Shown here: positions 1-6,801 of the stretch, in pieces
How the letters are laid out: each line of letters starts with the position of its first letter
How positions within the stretch are numbered: position 1 is the first letter of the stretch
DNA from: an uncultured Sphingopyxis sp.
GTDB taxonomy: Bacteria > Pseudomonadota > Alphaproteobacteria > Sphingomonadales > Sphingomonadaceae
DNA: 19,141 nucleotides
Assembly: GCA_936933955.1 (NCBI GenBank)
Contig: CAKZIN010000076.1
Span: 1 to 19,141 of the forward strand
Reading direction: 5' to 3'
Position numbers and translations under genes: made by a program
The notes under the pieces: generated by a model
Database searches by the model: none
Seen by the model: only the letters and a program-made list of their open reading frames with translations
What the model was told of the DNA's origin: nothing

Positions 1-120
1 TTCCGATCTGGCTCGACCGGCGCGGCAGCAGCGGGCGCAGCGGCGCCGACGACCGGCGCTCCCGCAGCGACCCCGGCCAAGGCGACCGGCAACTCCCCTG
101 CGACCGCGGGCACGCCCTGA
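1..120 (+). CDS. C-terminal tail of an unidentified protein, cut by the window edge
   Basis: Reading frame 1 is open from the first base to a TGA at 118-120, giving 39 residues made almost wholly of Ala, Pro, Thr and Gly, with no fold or motif. Low-complexity tails like this occur at the ends of many sphingomonad envelope and TPR proteins. The start and main domain lie outside the window, so no function can be given. It converges on the minus-strand ligase gene that ends at 166, with about 45 bases between the two stops. It could belong to the same exosortase/polysaccharide locus, but that is inferred from position only. Confidence 0.5.
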   Translation, partial: FRSGSTGAAAAGAAAPTTGAPAATPAKATGNSPATAGTP

Positions 121-165
121 CCGGAGCCCAACGCCCTGCGTCGGCAGGGGGCGGGCTAACGACGG

Positions 166-1539
166 CTACCCTCGCGCGAACCCGCGGGTCGGCCCGGGCG
201 GAGCGAAGCTTTCGACCACCCGCCACGGCTGCTGCGCGAACTTCCCCCGCGCGTAGCTCCACAGGCCGATCTGCGCAGCGAGCAGCATGAACATGTACGG
301 CTGGAAGGCGATGCCGACGAACATGCAGCCGAGCAGATAGACCAGTTGCCCGCCCTGCAGCGCTCCGGCGAGCGGGCGGATCCAACCGTCATCGCCGCCG
401 ACGCCGCGGAAGCGCCGCCGCAGCCGCTCCATCCGCACCAGGCAGATCAGCTGCAGCGACAGCCATAGGGCGAGCCCCGGAAAGCCCTGTTCGCCCAGCA
501 TCTCGAAATAGCTGTTGTGGAATGCGCGCGACTGGTCGGTGTAGGGAACGATCCGCCGCGATACCGACGAGCCGTTGACCGTGGTCTCGACCCGGTTCAC
601 CTGCAGCCGGTTCTTGACATAGACGTTGAAGCCGCCGCCCAGCGGATGGTCAAGCGCGTAGTTCCAGGTCCACTTCCACACCGCGACCCGGGTGGAGGCG
701 CTCTCGTCGCTCTTATAGTCGCCGATCGTGCCCATGCGTGAGGAAAAGGCCGCCGGGGCGAGCGCTGCGCCAAACACCGCCAGTCCCGCGATGATCGAGA
801 GGTAGAGCCCGCGCCGCTGTGTCTCCCGCAGGCCCAGCAGCACCAGCAGCGCCGCGCACAACAGCCCCGTGCGCGCCTGGGTGCCGATCGGGATCAGCAG
901 GCAGTTGAGCGTCAGAAAGATAGCGAACGCCCACACCGCGCGGCTCGGCCGGAACACCGTGCCGTAACGCGCCAGCCACAGGATGATCGGAATGGTGGCG
1001 ATGGCGACGGTCGAGAAGATCGACCCCTCGAACAGCCCGCTGTTGTCGGAAATCAGGATGCGCAGCGACCCGTAGCCCGACCCACCGGCCAGCGTCTTGA
1101 GGCCGCCCGAAAGCGCCAGCGTGCCCGCGGCCAGCACCATCGTCAGCAGCAGCGCCTCGATCCGCAGCCGCGTGGTGAGCGTCAGCGGCAGGAAGATCGA
1201 CCAAAGCAGCGCCTTCCACACCCACGACCATTTGTCCCACGCAACGCTCGGTTCGTGCGCGTAGATGGTGGTGGTGAGGCAGTAGAGCAGCAGCGCGGTC
1301 AGCAGCCCCTGCGCGAGATCGAAGCGGGTGCCGCGCTTCTTGTCGAACATAAGCCAGGTGCCAACCGCGAGCGCGAACAGCACCAGCGACAGCTGCATGT
1401 GCGGCAGGATCGCCGAGGAGAGCCGCTGCGGCGCGACGATGTCGACGTAGCAATAGGCAAGGATGAACAGGAACGGCCGCTTCGCCGCGGCGGCCAGGAT
1501 GACCAGCAGAAAGCCGATCAGGAACAGTTCTTTGAGCAT
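166..1539 (-). CDS. O-antigen-ligase-like membrane protein, probable exosortase A-associated O-glycosylation ligase
   Basis: A 457-residue polytopic membrane protein with about 10-12 hydrophobic spans. It looks like the Wzy/WaaL O-antigen ligase-polymerase superfamily, and specifically the 'putative O-glycosylation ligase, exosortase A-associated' family. Visible landmarks are TQARTG (220-225), the STRVAVWKW segment (282-290), DHPLGGGF (297-304) and RAFHNSYFEMLGEQG (338-352), where His341 sits in the large periplasmic loop as in other ligases. Family knowledge suggests transfer or polymerisation of lipid-linked glycan at the periplasmic face of the inner membrane. I chose the ATG at 1539 because MLKELFLIGFLL begins the first span; the frame stays open to 1605, but the added 22 residues are Arg/Pro-rich and unlike a signal or span. 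It lies 43 bases after a small membrane-protein gene on the same strand, probably in one transcript. The substrate is unknown. Confidence 0.85.
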   Translation of the reverse strand: MLKELFLIGFLLVILAAAAKRPFLFILAYCYVDIVAPQRLSSAILPHMQLSLVLFALAVGTWLMFDKKRGTRFDLAQGLLTALLLYCLTTTIYAHEPSVAWDKWSWVWKALLWSIFLPLTLTTRLRIEALLLTMVLAAGTLALSGGLKTLAGGSGYGSLRILISDNSGLFEGSIFSTVAIATIPIILWLARYGTVFRPSRAVWAFAIFLTLNCLLIPIGTQARTGLLCAALLVLLGLRETQRRGLYLSIIAGLAVFGAALAPAAFSSRMGTIGDYKSDESASTRVAVWKWTWNYALDHPLGGGFNVYVKNRLQVNRVETTVNGSSVSRRIVPYTDQSRAFHNSYFEMLGEQGFPGLALWLSLQLICLVRMERLRRRFRGVGGDDGWIRPLAGALQGGQLVYLLGCMFVGIAFQPYMFMLLAAQIGLWSYARGKFAQQPWRVVESFAPPGPTRGFARG

Positions 1540-1582
1540 GATCCGTTGGGCGCCGGGCGGCTTTCGAAGCGGCGGTGCCGCG

Positions 1583-1723
1583 TCAGTTCGGCGCGCGCCA
1601 GGCAAAGCCCGGCTCGCCGCGCTGCACCGCGTCGTCGGCGTCGAGGTCGTCGCGCGCCGACAGCTTCCAGAATGCGATTCCGAGCAGGATATGCGTGGTG
1701 AGGATGGCGATCGTGTCGATCAT
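1583..1723 (-). CDS. 46-residue single-span membrane microprotein next to the glycosylation ligase
   Basis: A short open frame from ATG (1721-1723 on the complement) to TGA (1583-1585), encoding 46 residues. It begins MIDTIAILTTHILLGIAFWK, which is one amphipathic-to-hydrophobic span of about 16-18 residues. An acidic stretch follows (ARDDLDADDA) and then a short basic/aromatic tail ending WRAPN. Support for coding: an AGGGGAG ribosome-binding sequence about 6 bases before the ATG, nearly every codon ending in G or C as in neighbouring real genes, and a position just upstream of the ligase on the same strand. The protein probably sits in the inner membrane with the acidic tail in the cytoplasm or periplasm; orientation cannot be decided. 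Function is unknown. A role as a small partner of the ligase is only a guess from location. I do not recognise a named family. Confidence 0.65.
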   Translation of the reverse strand: MIDTIAILTTHILLGIAFWKLSARDDLDADDAVQRGEPGFAWRAPN

Positions 1724-1789
1724 GGCCCTGCTCCCCTAGCGCGAAACCGGTTGACGCGGGCTTAAACATTGCGCGCCTAATGCGCGGCC

Positions 1790-3037
1790 GTGATCCGCGT
1801 TGTCCACATCCTCGACCATTCGCTGCCCGCGCAGTCGGGCTACACTTTTCGCACGCGCGCGATCCTCAAGGCGCAGCAGGCGCTTGGCTGGCACGTCACC
1901 GCGCTGACCGGGCGGCGACACCCGCTCAAAGGCCCGCCGCGCGAGGTGATCGACGGGATCGAGTTCGTTCGCACCCCTGCGCTTGGCCGGGCGCCGTTTC
2001 CTGCGCCGTTCGGCGAGGCAGAGGAGATCGCCGCGCTCTCCCGCCGCCTCGACGCGCTGGTGCGGGAGGAGGGGGCGGACATCCTCCACGCCCATTCGCC
2101 GGTGCTCGGCGCGCTCGCGACGTGGCCGGTGGCGAAGCGGCACAAGCTTCCGTGGCTCTACGAAATCCGCGCCTTTTGGGAGGATGCGGCGGTCGGCAAC
2201 GGTACCGGAGTGGAGGGCGACGCCCGTTACCGCGCCACCCGCTGGCTCGAAACGCGCGCGGCCCACGCGGCCGATGCGGTCGCGGTGATCTGTGAAGGCT
2301 TACGCGGCGACCTGATCGCGCGCGGGATCGCGCCCGACAAGATCATGGTCTCCCCCAACGGCGTCGACCTGTCGCTGTTCGGAAAGCCGCCCGCGCCCGA
2401 CGCAGCGTTGCGCTCGCAGCTGGAGCTCGACGGCGCGGACGTGATCGGCTTCGTCGGCAGCTTCTACGATTATGAGGGGATCGACCTCGCCATCGCCGCG
2501 ATGCCGCAGATCGTCGCCGACAACCCCCGCGCCGCGCTGCTGCTGGTGGGCGGCGGGCCGATGGAGGCGGACCTCAAGGCGCAGGCGCAGGCAAGCCCCG
2601 CCGCCGACCGCATCCGCTTCGTCGGACGCGTGCCCCACGCGGAGGTGGAGCGATACTATGCGCTGGTCGACCTCACCCTTTACCCGCGCAAGGCGATGCG
2701 GCTGACCGAGCTGGTGACCCCGCTCAAGCCGCTGGAGGCGATGGCGCAAGGCAAGCTCGTCGCCGCCTCCGACATCGGCGGGCATCGCGAGCTGATTGCC
2801 GACGGGGAGACGGGCACGCTGTTCGCGCCCGACGATCCGGGGGCGATCGCCGCAGCGGTACGCGCGGTATTCGCTCGTCGCGCCGACTGGGACGCCCAAC
2901 GCCGGCGGGCGCGCGCTTTCGTCGAGCGCGAGCGTAACTGGGCGTCAAACATTCGTCGTTACGAACCCGTTTATCAGCGGCTGCTCGCCAGTCGCGGCGG
3001 CGGCAAAGCCGTGCGCGTGCGCGCGGAGGCCAGATGA
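1790..3037 (+). CDS. GT4-type glycosyltransferase, exosortase A system-associated
   Basis: A 415-residue GT-B glycosyltransferase. The N-terminus (VVHILDHSLPAQSGYTFRTR, residues 4-23) and the YEIRAFWED segment (124-132) match the exosortase A-associated group of GT4 enzymes. DILHAHSPVLG (97-107) is the usual N-domain motif, and PLKPLEAMAQGKLVAASD near residues 310-328 holds the donor-nucleotide-binding acidic residue of GT4 enzymes. There is no signal peptide or span, so it is probably cytoplasmic or peripheral at the inner membrane, adding a sugar to a lipid-linked glycan. The start is a GTG at 1790 with no evident Shine-Dalgarno sequence; it is chosen because family proteins begin right at this position. 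It is divergent from the microprotein and ligase genes across 66 bases, and the next gene starts 3 bases after its stop, so the two are probably cotranscribed. Sugar donor and acceptor are unknown. Confidence 0.88.
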   Translation: MIRVVHILDHSLPAQSGYTFRTRAILKAQQALGWHVTALTGRRHPLKGPPREVIDGIEFVRTPALGRAPFPAPFGEAEEIAALSRRLDALVREEGADILHAHSPVLGALATWPVAKRHKLPWLYEIRAFWEDAAVGNGTGVEGDARYRATRWLETRAAHAADAVAVICEGLRGDLIARGIAPDKIMVSPNGVDLSLFGKPPAPDAALRSQLELDGADVIGFVGSFYDYEGIDLAIAAMPQIVADNPRAALLLVGGGPMEADLKAQAQASPAADRIRFVGRVPHAEVERYYALVDLTLYPRKAMRLTELVTPLKPLEAMAQGKLVAASDIGGHRELIADGETGTLFAPDDPGAIAAAVRAVFARRADWDAQRRRARAFVERERNWASNIRRYEPVYQRLLASRGGGKAVRVRAEAR

Positions 3038-3040
3038 GCT

Positions 3041-4084
3041 ATGGATAGGGCAATGGACGAGACTTTCCGCATTCGCCGCCACGCGGGCGCGCTGTTCGTG
3101 CCGGGGGGCACGCTGACGGTCGCGACGCTGCTCGCGCTGTCGCTGGCGGCAGTGGCGCTGCTCGTGCCCATCGCCTGGCTCGAGCGAATCGCCGCCCAAA
3201 TCGGCCTGGTGCGCTGGATGCCCGACGCGGTGCCGCCGTTCGATCTGACCGAGCGGCTGGTGTTCGCGCTCGCGCTGGCGCCGCTGGGGGCGCTGCTCGG
3301 CTGGGCGCTGGCGCGCGCATTCCGGGTCGCCGACGATGGCGAAGGCTGGACGCGGCTGCTCGAGCGTGTGCGCGGCGTGAGCGTTACCGCCGACGAAGCC
3401 GACGCGCCGCGCATCAATCGCGCCGATCGCCACCCGGACGCTCCTGCGCGTCGCCCGCTCTCCCCCCTTCGCGACCTCGTGCCCCCGCGCGATGCCGACG
3501 CGTTCGACGCGGACGAACTGCTGCTCGATACGCCGGCGGACGTCGAAGCGGCTGAGCTCGCGGTGTTGGAGGCGACCACTCTCCCCGCGCCAAGCCTCTC
3601 CGATTGGGAGGCAGAAGTTCAGCCGCCGCCGCCCGAGCCAGCGCTACCGCAGGAAGCCGTCGAGGTCGACGATGCGCCCTGCAACGCGTCGGCGATAGAG
3701 GAGTTGGGCGAGCTCGAACCGACGCCGATCCCGCCCGTGAACGCGGACGAGGCGTTTGCGGCAGATGCTGATGACGTCCCGCTTGAGGTCGCTTCGGCAG
3801 CTCCTCCACTTAGCGAAACGGAGCTGGTGCGCACGCCACCGCCGCCGCCCGCATTCACGCGTGAACCCCGGTCAGCACCGCCGCCGATCGACTTGTCGGT
3901 GGAGCGACTGGATGCGCTGGTGGCGCGGCTGGAGCGTGGCGCCGCGCGCCGCGAGTCGGCGCTGGCGAGCGATGCGTCCACCCCCGACCCCGCCTCCAAC
4001 GACCCCGAAGAGGCTGCGCTCCTCAACGACCCCGCCCTCGCCGCCGCGCTGCGCACGCTCCGCCGCATGAACGCCGCGGCCTAA
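3041..4084 (+). CDS. Two-span membrane protein with long acidic, proline-rich tail, function unknown
   Basis: A 347-residue protein. Two hydrophobic spans lie near residues 24-47 and 72-94 in an N-terminal part that looks folded. Residues about 95-280 are low complexity: acidic, rich in Ala, Pro and Glu, with proline runs, and probably disordered. A short predicted helix follows (VERLDALVARLERGAARRE), then a C-terminal NDPALAAALRTLRRMNAAA that looks conserved-like and helical. I do not recognise the family. The ATG at 3041 has GGAGG 11 bases upstream; an ATG at 3053 is possible. The start lies 3 bases after the glycosyltransferase stop, so it is very likely cotranscribed and may serve the same envelope glycan locus, for example as a scaffold; that role is inference only. 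Codon use matches its neighbours. Confidence 0.75.
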   Translation: MDRAMDETFRIRRHAGALFVPGGTLTVATLLALSLAAVALLVPIAWLERIAAQIGLVRWMPDAVPPFDLTERLVFALALAPLGALLGWALARAFRVADDGEGWTRLLERVRGVSVTADEADAPRINRADRHPDAPARRPLSPLRDLVPPRDADAFDADELLLDTPADVEAAELAVLEATTLPAPSLSDWEAEVQPPPPEPALPQEAVEVDDAPCNASAIEELGELEPTPIPPVNADEAFAADADDVPLEVASAAPPLSETELVRTPPPPPAFTREPRSAPPPIDLSVERLDALVARLERGAARRESALASDASTPDPASNDPEEAALLNDPALAAALRTLRRMNAAA

Positions 4085-4118
4085 GACGCTCCAGCGCCTC
4101 ATCGCGCCCTCCTACATC

Positions 4119-4136
4119 CTCCGGCGCAGGCCGGGG
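4119..4136. repeat. Small GC-rich hairpin after the two-span membrane protein gene
   Basis: A 7-base-pair stem (4119-4125 with 4130-4136, one T-G pair) closes a GCAG loop. It is 35 bases after the stop at 4084 and has no T-run, so it is not a typical intrinsic terminator. It resembles the short CCGGC-type palindromes scattered between sphingomonad genes and may help transcript ending or stability. Confidence 0.35.
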
Positions 4137-4183
4137 CGTTGGCAGGCGAACGATAGCGCTAACCGCGCGAGACCGACGCGGAA

Positions 4184-4198
4184 GTTCAGGCAAAGTTC
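4184..4198. promoter_or_regulatory. Candidate LexA box (GTTC-N7-GTTC), downstream copy
   Basis: The sequence GTTC AGGCAAA GTTC fits the alphaproteobacterial LexA operator pattern GTTC-N7-GTTC exactly. It lies between the 3' ends of two convergent genes, where an SOS promoter is not expected, so it may be chance. A second copy of the pattern lies 760 bases away, on the other side of the frameshifted gene. Confidence 0.35.
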
Positions 4199-4274
4199 AC
4201 ACCAAAAACGTGGGAATTGCGCGGATCCTGCACGCTCCACTAGCGGCAGCATCGCGCCCGTTGCACGCGCCTCC

Positions 4275-4905
4275 TCAAGGCTCGCCCATGGCGTCGACGG
4301 TGAGCAGGTCGACGGTGACCTCCCCAGCCGCTGCGCCTTCGCCGCGCTGGACGCGGCAGTCGATCACCATCCCGCCGCGCAGCTCGATGTCCTGCGCGGT
4401 CAGGCGCGCGACGGCGGGGGGGGAGCGCGGCTTCCTTGGCGAGCGCGAAGCGGAGGCGGTGGCGGGCACCTTCGAACGTCGCGCTGAACCAGTCGCGCTC
4501 GGTCGCGTCGATCAGTTCGAGCGCGCCACCCCCGCGCAGCAACACCTCCGCGATGAGCCGCGGCGCGTTCGACCGCTGCCGCCGCTCACCTTCGCTAGTG
4601 GGGAGGACATCGTGGTGCGGACGGGGCGCGGCGGCGCGCAGGTTGAGTTCGGAAACGGGCGCTGGAGCGCGTCGGACAGGCTCGCGGCGCGGCTTTTCGG
4701 CAACCACCGGCACCCCCCGCGCACGCTGCTCGGCGATAAAGCCGCGGACCTTGTCGCGCACGCGTTGTGAGGGTTCGCGCCCGCCGCACAGGTCATCGAC
4801 CAGCCGCGGATCGCCCACCGCCTCACGCCCGAAGCGGGTGCGTGCCATGCCGTGATCGCGCATGAATTGTTGGATCTGAAGTAGCAGCGGGCGTTCCTCG
4901 ATCAT
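4275..4905 (-). pseudogene. Putative DNA-binding/regulatory protein, frameshifted at a G8 run
   Basis: The minus strand encodes a protein beginning MIEERPLLLQIQQFMRDHGM. Residues 9-60, with FGREAVGDPRLVDDLCGGREPS, resemble the small helix-turn-helix-like proteins common in sphingomonads, in which a short helical domain with 'FGRxAxGDPRxVxDLxxGREP' looks like a degenerate XRE fold. After about residue 160 the frame runs into Arg/Pro-rich nonsense. Removing one base from the G8 run at 4416-4423 restores a sensible reading (LPPAVARLTAQDIELRGGMV, ending VDLLTVDAMGEP, stop at 4275). The corrected protein would be 209 residues: N-terminal HTH-like domain, basic linker, and a C-terminal domain of unknown function. 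The break is either a real mutation or a homopolymer sequencing error. The ATG at 4905 has a GGA-rich ribosome site just upstream; a GTG at 4920 is an alternative. A LexA-like box lies 57 bases upstream of the ATG. Confidence 0.6.
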
Positions 4906-4961
4906 CCGTCCATCCCTCACTTTGCCGGCGGCTCCACCCGCCTAGACTCGTTCGCGTGTGA

Positions 4962-4976
4962 GAACATTTGCGGAAC
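4962..4976. promoter_or_regulatory. Candidate LexA box (GAAC-N7-GAAC) in a divergent promoter region
   Basis: GAAC ATTTGCG GAAC is the exact reverse complement form of the alphaproteobacterial LexA operator GTTC-N7-GTTC, and both half sites are intact. It sits in the 141-base region between the divergent frameshifted regulator gene (ATG at 4905) and the MscS-type channel (ATG at 5047), a normal operator position. It is nearer the minus-strand gene. SOS control of one or both genes is inferred. Confidence 0.55.
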
Positions 4977-5000
4977 AGAATCCAACATTGCAATGCGCGA

Positions 5001-5016
5001 GTAGGAAAAATCCTAC
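5001..5016. promoter_or_regulatory. Palindrome upstream of the MscS-type channel, possible operator
   Basis: GTAGGA (5001-5006) and TCCTAC (5011-5016) form a perfect 6-base inverted repeat around AAAA. It ends 30 bases before the channel ATG, where a regulator site or leader hairpin would fit. No regulator is recognised. Confidence 0.35.
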
Positions 5017-5046
5017 AGCGCGTTGGGTCGGCTGGGGGAGCGGCTT

Positions 5047-6297
5047 ATGCCCTTGCCGCTCCTGCGGTTGTCACCGTCCCTGACGAGTGGCACAGCCACG
5101 TCGATGTCGACCGCCCTTCTCGCCCTTCGCGCTCCCGCTGCCGCGCCGCGTGCGGGGGAGGCGCCGCCGACCGGGGAGCAACTATCCTCGACCCTCTCCG
5201 CCATCGCGACCGACACGCAGGCATGGTGGGCGACGCACCTTGACGACATCGCGCTCGCCGCTGCCCTCTCGGTGACGCTGTTTCTCGGCTTGCAATTGGC
5301 GCGTGCGCACGTTCGCCGGCTTGCCCGCAAGCATCGCGAACCTGACGGAGTGGTGGCGGTCGCTCTCGCCGTATTCGCCAAGACCAAGCCGTGGTTCATC
5401 GCCCTGGTCGCGCTGTGGCTGGCGATGCCGCTCGCCAACGCGCCCGATCGCGTGCGCGCGGTGGTCGGTTTCCTGTTCTCTGCGGTCGCGACGTTTCAGG
5501 TCGCCATCTGGCTGCGGTCGCTGATCATCAATTCGATCCGCGTGCGCGCGCGCAGCGGGGAGAGGGAGACGCTCAACAACGCGATGACGCTGATCAACGT
5601 GATCGTGACGGTGGTATTGTTCGCCATCGCCGGGATCGTGGTGCTCGGCAGCATGGGCATCGATGTGACCGCGCTGGTCGCGGGGCTCGGCATCGGCGGC
5701 ATCGCCATCGGCCTTGCCGCCAAGGGCATATTCGAGGACCTTTTCTCCGCGCTGGCGATCATCTTCGACCGTCCGTTCCAGGTCGGCGACACGGTGAGTT
5801 ACGGCCAGACCACCGGCACGGTCGAGCGCATCGGCCTCAAGACCACGCGGCTGCGCGCGCTGACCGGCGAGCATGTGGTGATCTCCAACCAGAAGCTGCT
5901 CGATCAGGAGGTGCGTAATCTCTCCGATCTTCAGCGACGGCGTTTCTCGATGCCGTTCGGAGTCAGCGACGCGACCCGCGCCGCCGACCTCGCGCGCGTG
6001 CCGGAGCTCGCTCGGGAAGCGGCGGAGCGTGCGGGCGCGGTGCTGGTGCGGTGCAGCTTCACCGGCTTTGGCGCGTCTTCCTTCGACCATGAATGGCTGA
6101 TCGACGTGGCGGAGGGGGACATCGTCGCCGCCACCGCCGCCCGCCACCGCGCGGCGGTCGCGCTGGTGGAAATCCTCGCCCGCGAAGGGCTGAGCTTTTC
6201 GGTGCCGACCCAGCTCGCGCTGCACGCGCCGGTGGAGGGCGCCACTCCGACACCCGCCACACTCACCCCGTCCGCAGCCAAGGAGGCGAGCCAATGA
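5047..6297 (+). CDS. MscS-family mechanosensitive ion channel
   Basis: A 416-residue inner-membrane protein. After a variable N-terminus there are hydrophobic spans near residues 66-84, 102-130, 136-160 and 182-203. The diagnostic MscS pore helix and beta-domain start follow at about 207-248 (VAGLGIGGIAIGLAAKGIFE, then FDRPFQVGD), with the glycine/alanine packing pattern of TM3. Then come the beta domain (TGTVERIGLKTTRLR, VVISNQKLLDQEVRNLS) and a C-terminal alpha/beta vestibule domain. MscS channels open under membrane tension and release solutes on hypo-osmotic shock. I chose ATG 5047 because GGGGAG lies 6 bases upstream; a TTG at 5023 and an ATG at 5104 are possible. The stop overlaps the next start as ATGA (6294-6297), so the two genes are translationally coupled. 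A candidate LexA box and a palindrome lie upstream. Confidence 0.93.
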   Translation: MPLPLLRLSPSLTSGTATSMSTALLALRAPAAAPRAGEAPPTGEQLSSTLSAIATDTQAWWATHLDDIALAAALSVTLFLGLQLARAHVRRLARKHREPDGVVAVALAVFAKTKPWFIALVALWLAMPLANAPDRVRAVVGFLFSAVATFQVAIWLRSLIINSIRVRARSGERETLNNAMTLINVIVTVVLFAIAGIVVLGSMGIDVTALVAGLGIGGIAIGLAAKGIFEDLFSALAIIFDRPFQVGDTVSYGQTTGTVERIGLKTTRLRALTGEHVVISNQKLLDQEVRNLSDLQRRRFSMPFGVSDATRAADLARVPELAREAAERAGAVLVRCSFTGFGASSFDHEWLIDVAEGDIVAATAARHRAAVALVEILAREGLSFSVPTQLALHAPVEGATPTPATLTPSAAKEASQ

Positions 6298-6758
6298 ACC
6301 GAGAGACCATCAGCGCGCAGGCGATGCAGCAGCGCGTCGGCCAGATCATCGGCACCAGCGACTGGATCACCGTCGACCAGGCGATGATTGACAAGTTCGC
6401 CGACGCGACCGGCGACCATCAGTTCATCCACGTCGATCAGGCCGCGGCGGCGATGACCCCCTTTGGCGGGACCATCGCACACGGCTTCCTCACCCTCTCG
6501 CTGTTCCCGGTGATGATGGCGCAGTCCGACGCCCCTCTGATCGAAGGGGTGAAGATGGGGATCAACTACGGCGGCAACAAAGTCCGTTTCCTGACCCCGG
6601 TGCGGTCGGGCAAGCGCGTGCGCGGGCACTTCAAGCTGCTCGACCTCACCGAAAAGCGCCCCGGCCAGTGGCAGCAGACGCTCGAACTGTCGGTCGAGAT
6701 CGAGGGCGAGGAAAAGCCCGCGCTGATCGCCGAATGGATCACGCAGTTCTTCGTCTGA
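6294..6758 (+). CDS. MaoC-family (R)-specific enoyl-CoA hydratase-like protein
   Basis: A 154-residue single hot-dog domain protein of the MaoC/NodN type. FADATGDHQFIHVDQ (35-49) carries the hydratase signature, with Asp41 and His46 as the expected catalytic pair. PFGGTIAHGFLTLSL (56-70) is the usual central-helix motif. Proteins of this size form dimers and hydrate trans-2-enoyl-CoA to (R)-3-hydroxyacyl-CoA. The physiological substrate cannot be read from sequence; relatives also act in PHA supply or remain uncharacterised. It starts at an ATG overlapping the channel stop, with GGAGG about 10 bases upstream inside the channel gene. There is no obvious metabolic link to the channel. Confidence 0.92.
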   Translation: MNRETISAQAMQQRVGQIIGTSDWITVDQAMIDKFADATGDHQFIHVDQAAAAMTPFGGTIAHGFLTLSLFPVMMAQSDAPLIEGVKMGINYGGNKVRFLTPVRSGKRVRGHFKLLDLTEKRPGQWQQTLELSVEIEGEEKPALIAEWITQFFV

Positions 6759-6801
6759 CCACGCCGCGCCGGTTCCAACGAATCGGGCGCCAGGCCGCTC
6801 G

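Noticed and set aside
1751..1783. TTGACG and TAATGC as a promoter giving a leaderless GTG start for the glycosyltransferase
   Set aside because: The spacer would be 21 bases, too long for a normal sigma-70 promoter.
4210..4770. A plus-strand frame starting just after the first LexA-like box
   Set aside because: The placement is tempting, but the product is low complexity, and the minus strand carries the more protein-like reading once one G is removed.
5182..6294. A 370-codon minus-strand open frame
   Set aside because: It is a shadow of the MscS-type channel gene, with low-complexity Arg/Asp/Gly-rich sequence.
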